Shown here: positions 19,585-21,916 of the stretch, in pieces
Layout of the letters: each line of letters starts with the position of its first letter
Position numbering within the stretch: position 1 is the stretch's first letter
Source of the DNA: Candidatus Desantisiibacteriota bacterium
GTDB taxonomy: Bacteria > UBA9089 > CG2-30-40-21
Direction: 5' to 3'
Assembly (NCBI GenBank): GCA_016208205.1
Contig: JACQYP010000041.1
Location: 1 to 21,916 of the forward strand
Length of the DNA stretch: 21,916 bases
Made by a program: the position numbers and the translations under genes
The notes under the pieces: model-generated
Told to the model about the DNA's origin: nothing
Seen by the model: only the letters and a program-made list of their open reading frames with translations
The model's database searches: none

Positions 19585-21916
19585 AAAAGGCAGGGGGCAG
19601 AAATTGCTCCTTTTATTCTGTGTTCTGTGCTCTGTATTCTGCGTTCTGTCTTCTGCTCATGCAGAATCATTGCAAGTCAGCCTTCTCCTTGGAGATATCA
19701 ACTCAAAGGTAGCAATTGAGGCAGCCAGAGCAATAGAAAGCCAATACCCACAATTAGAGCAAAAGATAAACTTCAAGATATATACCAGCCATTCCATTTT
19801 GAATAAATCACAGGTTGCAAAAGATATTGCCAGGGCAAAGGTCATCTTCTTTCTCCTTATTATGGACAGACAGGCAGTGGAATTGGCAAAGCCATATATT
19901 GAGCAGGTAATAAAAAATGGCGGCAAGGTTTATGGAGTAGGTGGAAATTACACTAAAGAACATCGTGATATGGGTATTATAGACGATGAAATGGCTAAGG
20001 CATACTACAGGGAAAATGGCGTGGAAAACATAAAAAATATGGTGCTGCTGGTAATGAACAGGGATCTGGGACTGAATGTTTCCTATGAAAAGCCAACCAA
20101 ATTCCCAGAGTTTGGGATATACAGGGCAGGCAGTGTGTTTGAGAGCTTTGAGGATTACAAAAAATGTGGCTTGTTTAAGGAAGAAAGACCCTGGATAGGG
20201 GTAGTTTTCTGGAGGAGCAGCCTTACCTCGAACCAGACAAAACCATTGCATGCTCTACTGCAAAGCCTTGAACAGGCTGGGTTCAATCCCTTGCCTGTAT
20301 TTGGGTATCCATCTCATATCCCTGTTGAAAGATTTTTCCTGGATGAAAACGGCAAAAGTCGGGTAAGGCTTGTGGTGGCTATGGGGATGAATATTGGCGT
20401 GAATCCAGAGGTTACCATACCAACCTTAAGCAAGCTGAATGTCCCTGTAATCAATGCCATTACCCTCTACACACAATCATTGACAGAATGGGAAACCTCT
20501 CCGGTTGGTCTTGATATTCTTGAGCGAACATGGCAGGTGGCATTGCCTGAATTGGGTGGTCTGATTCAACCCACGGTCATTGCCTCAAAGGAAAGGATGG
20601 TAGTTCCCCTCATCCCATCCGTCTCCCCTGAGGGGAGAAGGGGTAATACAGGAGGAATTGAGTACATTGAGGAAAAACCTATCCCGGAGAGGATTGAAAG
20701 GCTGGTTGATAGGGTAAAGGCATGGATAAACCTTCAGGATTCGTCGAACAAGGATAAGAAGGTGGCCATCATTTATTATAACTATCCCCCCGGCAAACAG
20801 AATATCGGTGCCTCATACCTTAATGTTCTACCGGAGAGCCTGTGGGAGATATTGAACAGGTTGAGGGCAGAGAACTATGATATCGGCAGTCATCCAAAAA
20901 GCAAGGATGAGCTTTTTAATGATATTCATTCCTATGGCAGGAATATCGGCAATTGGGCTCCTGCAGAAATTGACAAATTAGCAAGAAGTGGAGGTAGCAC
21001 CTCTGGCAGTCAAGCCGTACTTATCCCTATCAAGGTGTATAAACAATGGTTTGAGGAGTTACCTGAAGGGTTCAAGGCGTCTGTCCTGAAAAGTTGGGGC
21101 AGTCCTGAGTCTAATAATATCATGACATGGCAGGGAAATATCGTTATTCCTGCTGTTCGATATGGCAACATCCTCTTTACCGCCCAACCCTCCCGCGGCT
21201 GGGAGCAGGATGTCAAAAAGCTTTACCACGATATAACCATGCCGCCGCATCATCAGTACATAGCCTTTTACCTGTGGCTGAAGAAGGGCTTTGGGGCAGA
21301 TGCCCTTGCCCATATCGGTACGCATGGTACACATGAGTGGCTTAGCGGCAAAGAGGTTGGATTTACCGCAGAAGATCCGCCGGAGGCATTGATTCAGGAT
21401 ATACCCAACATCTACCCCTATATAGTGGATGATGTGGGTGAAGGCTTGCAGGCAAAACGCCGTGGCATGGCAGTGGTGATTGACCATATGACCCCGCCCT
21501 TTGACAAGGCCGGTATGAATCAAGAACTGAAGGAGTTGGCATCCTTTATCAGCGATTATAACAGTGCCAAAGAGAAGTCCCCCCAATTAGCAACCGTCAA
21601 ATTGGAAGAGATCAATGTTCTGTCCCGCAAAATGGGAATCCTGACTGACCTTTCACTGTCCGCCATTGCAACACCGGAACAGGTAGAAAAATTGGACGAC
21701 TACATCAGGGAAATCGGGGAAAAGACCACCCCTTTCGGGCTGCATACCTTTGGCAAATCGCCAGATGAAAAATACCGCAAAAGCACCGCAGAGGCAATCC
21801 TTTCTATTGAAGGGGGATTGGGCAAGCAGGCAGAGTTGGAGGAGAGGATAGCCATAAGTGGGCAAAGGGAGCTGGATGCCTTTGTTGCTGCCTTGTCCGG
21901 CAGATATATCCCTGCT
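19571..21916 (+). CDS. cobN: CobN/HmuS-like chelatase with signal peptide, 3' end cut by window edge
   Basis: 782 codons are visible without a stop; CobN-type proteins are usually 1200 or more residues, so the C-terminal third or so is missing. The ATG at 19571 overlaps DUF2149 by 14 nt. Unlike cytosolic CobN, it begins with a signal peptide (LLLLFCVLCSVFCVLSSAHA, about 12-31), so it should work outside the cytoplasmic membrane. Family segments include WIGVVFWRSSL, INAITLYTQS, VAIIYYNYPPGKQNIGASYL, ILFTAQPSRGWEQD, HHQYIAFYLWLKK and HIGTHGTHEWLSGKE with H581, H585 and E589, the conserved CobN/BchH/HmuS motif. ChlI/ChlD- or CobS/CobT-type partners are absent, and ATP would not be available in the periplasm, so metal removal or ligand handling fits better than cobalt insertion. 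Residues about 345-360 derive from a palindrome. Confidence 0.87.
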   Translation, partial: MCRNRKGRGQKLLLLFCVLCSVFCVLSSAHAESLQVSLLLGDINSKVAIEAARAIESQYPQLEQKINFKIYTSHSILNKSQVAKDIARAKVIFFLLIMDRQAVELAKPYIEQVIKNGGKVYGVGGNYTKEHRDMGIIDDEMAKAYYRENGVENIKNMVLLVMNRDLGLNVSYEKPTKFPEFGIYRAGSVFESFEDYKKCGLFKEERPWIGVVFWRSSLTSNQTKPLHALLQSLEQAGFNPLPVFGYPSHIPVERFFLDENGKSRVRLVVAMGMNIGVNPEVTIPTLSKLNVPVINAITLYTQSLTEWETSPVGLDILERTWQVALPELGGLIQPTVIASKERMVVPLIPSVSPEGRRGNTGGIEYIEEKPIPERIERLVDRVKAWINLQDSSNKDKKVAIIYYNYPPGKQNIGASYLNVLPESLWEILNRLRAENYDIGSHPKSKDELFNDIHSYGRNIGNWAPAEIDKLARSGGSTSGSQAVLIPIKVYKQWFEELPEGFKASVLKSWGSPESNNIMTWQGNIVIPAVRYGNILFTAQPSRGWEQDVKKLYHDITMPPHHQYIAFYLWLKKGFGADALAHIGTHGTHEWLSGKEVGFTAEDPPEALIQDIPNIYPYIVDDVGEGLQAKRRGMAVVIDHMTPPFDKAGMNQELKELASFISDYNSAKEKSPQLATVKLEEINVLSRKMGILTDLSLSAIATPEQVEKLDDYIREIGEKTTPFGLHTFGKSPDEKYRKSTAEAILSIEGGLGKQAELEERIAISGQRELDAFVAALSGRYIPA
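19616..19657. repeat. Tandem heptamer array coding for the CobN signal-peptide core
   Basis: Six consecutive heptamers: TTCTGTG, TTCTGTG, CTCTGTA, TTCTGCG, TTCTGTC, TTCTGCT. Since three heptamers equal seven codons, the protein shows a seven-residue period (FCVLCSV then FCVLSSA). It ends right at the AHA cleavage region. Confidence 0.85.
20605..20645. repeat. Palindromic repeat in cobN
   Basis: CCCCTCATCCCATCC, then the hairpin TCTCCCCTGAGGGGAGA (20622-20638), then AGGGGTAA. It resembles the 8878-8917 and 9711-9749 family. It encodes PLIPSVSPEGRRGNTGG in a CobN loop. Confidence 0.65.
20990..21009. repeat. 20-nt repeat shared by cobN and hemC
   Basis: GGAGGTAGCACCTCTGGCAG, identical to the reverse complement of 12741-12760. 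It contains the small palindrome GAGGT-AGC-ACCTC and encodes SGGSTSGS in CobN but KEVAPLAG in HemC. Confidence 0.75.

Noticed and set aside
19808..20251. Open frame on the minus strand opposite cobN
   Set aside because: Antisense to conserved CobN sequence with no family resemblance; a chance frame.

Overview
The window looks like a chromosomal piece from an uncultivated, probably anaerobic, diderm bacterium. A TonB-dependent receptor and a PorV/PorQ-type outer-membrane protein imply an outer membrane. The FlgD-like secretion-type C-terminus, the TIGR03790 protein and the many palindromic repeats resemble what is seen in candidate-phylum genomes. That taxonomic placement is inference and weak.

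Minus strand, 1 to 14130: a long run of closely packed genes read right to left. It starts at a near-consensus promoter (14102-14130) and contains a 54-residue Cys-rich protein, a Met8-type precorrin-2 dehydrogenase/ferrochelatase, hemC, and two genes that together make up a split PEP-synthase-like enzyme with the architecture of phenylphosphate synthase. A soluble HD-PAS-histidine kinase, carB, a TIGR03790-family gene broken by one in-frame amber codon, and pdxA follow. A second promoter after pdxA (1574-1602) drives an exported fibronectin-III/FlgD-like protein and a PorV/PorQ-like protein that runs off the left edge.

Plus strand, 14145 to 21916: a promoter, a cobalamin riboswitch with a competing terminator and antiterminator, then a second promoter beyond the terminator. 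The genes are a TonB-dependent receptor, a DUF2162 membrane protein, an interrupted AAA-ATPase/DUF4143 gene with its own promoter, a MotA/TolQ/ExbB protein, DUF2149, and a CobN-like chelatase with a signal peptide (cut by the right edge). Apart from the ATPase, this is a coherent envelope module: receptor, proton-channel energiser, small one-helix partner, permease-like protein and exported chelatase-like protein. It resembles the Bacteroidota hmu haem-uptake gene set but is placed under B12 control, so a corrinoid, another tetrapyrrole or cobalt is the likely cargo. It diverges from a promoter region shared with the siroheme/haem biosynthesis genes.

A second theme is repeats. At least five kinds of short palindromic or heptameric repeat lie inside conserved genes (carB, hemC, the kinase, the PEP-synthase-like subunit, TIGR03790, DUF2162, cobN), nearly always keeping the frame and adding surface-loop peptides. 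HemC alone carries three such insertions. No tRNA, rRNA, CRISPR array or insertion sequence was seen.
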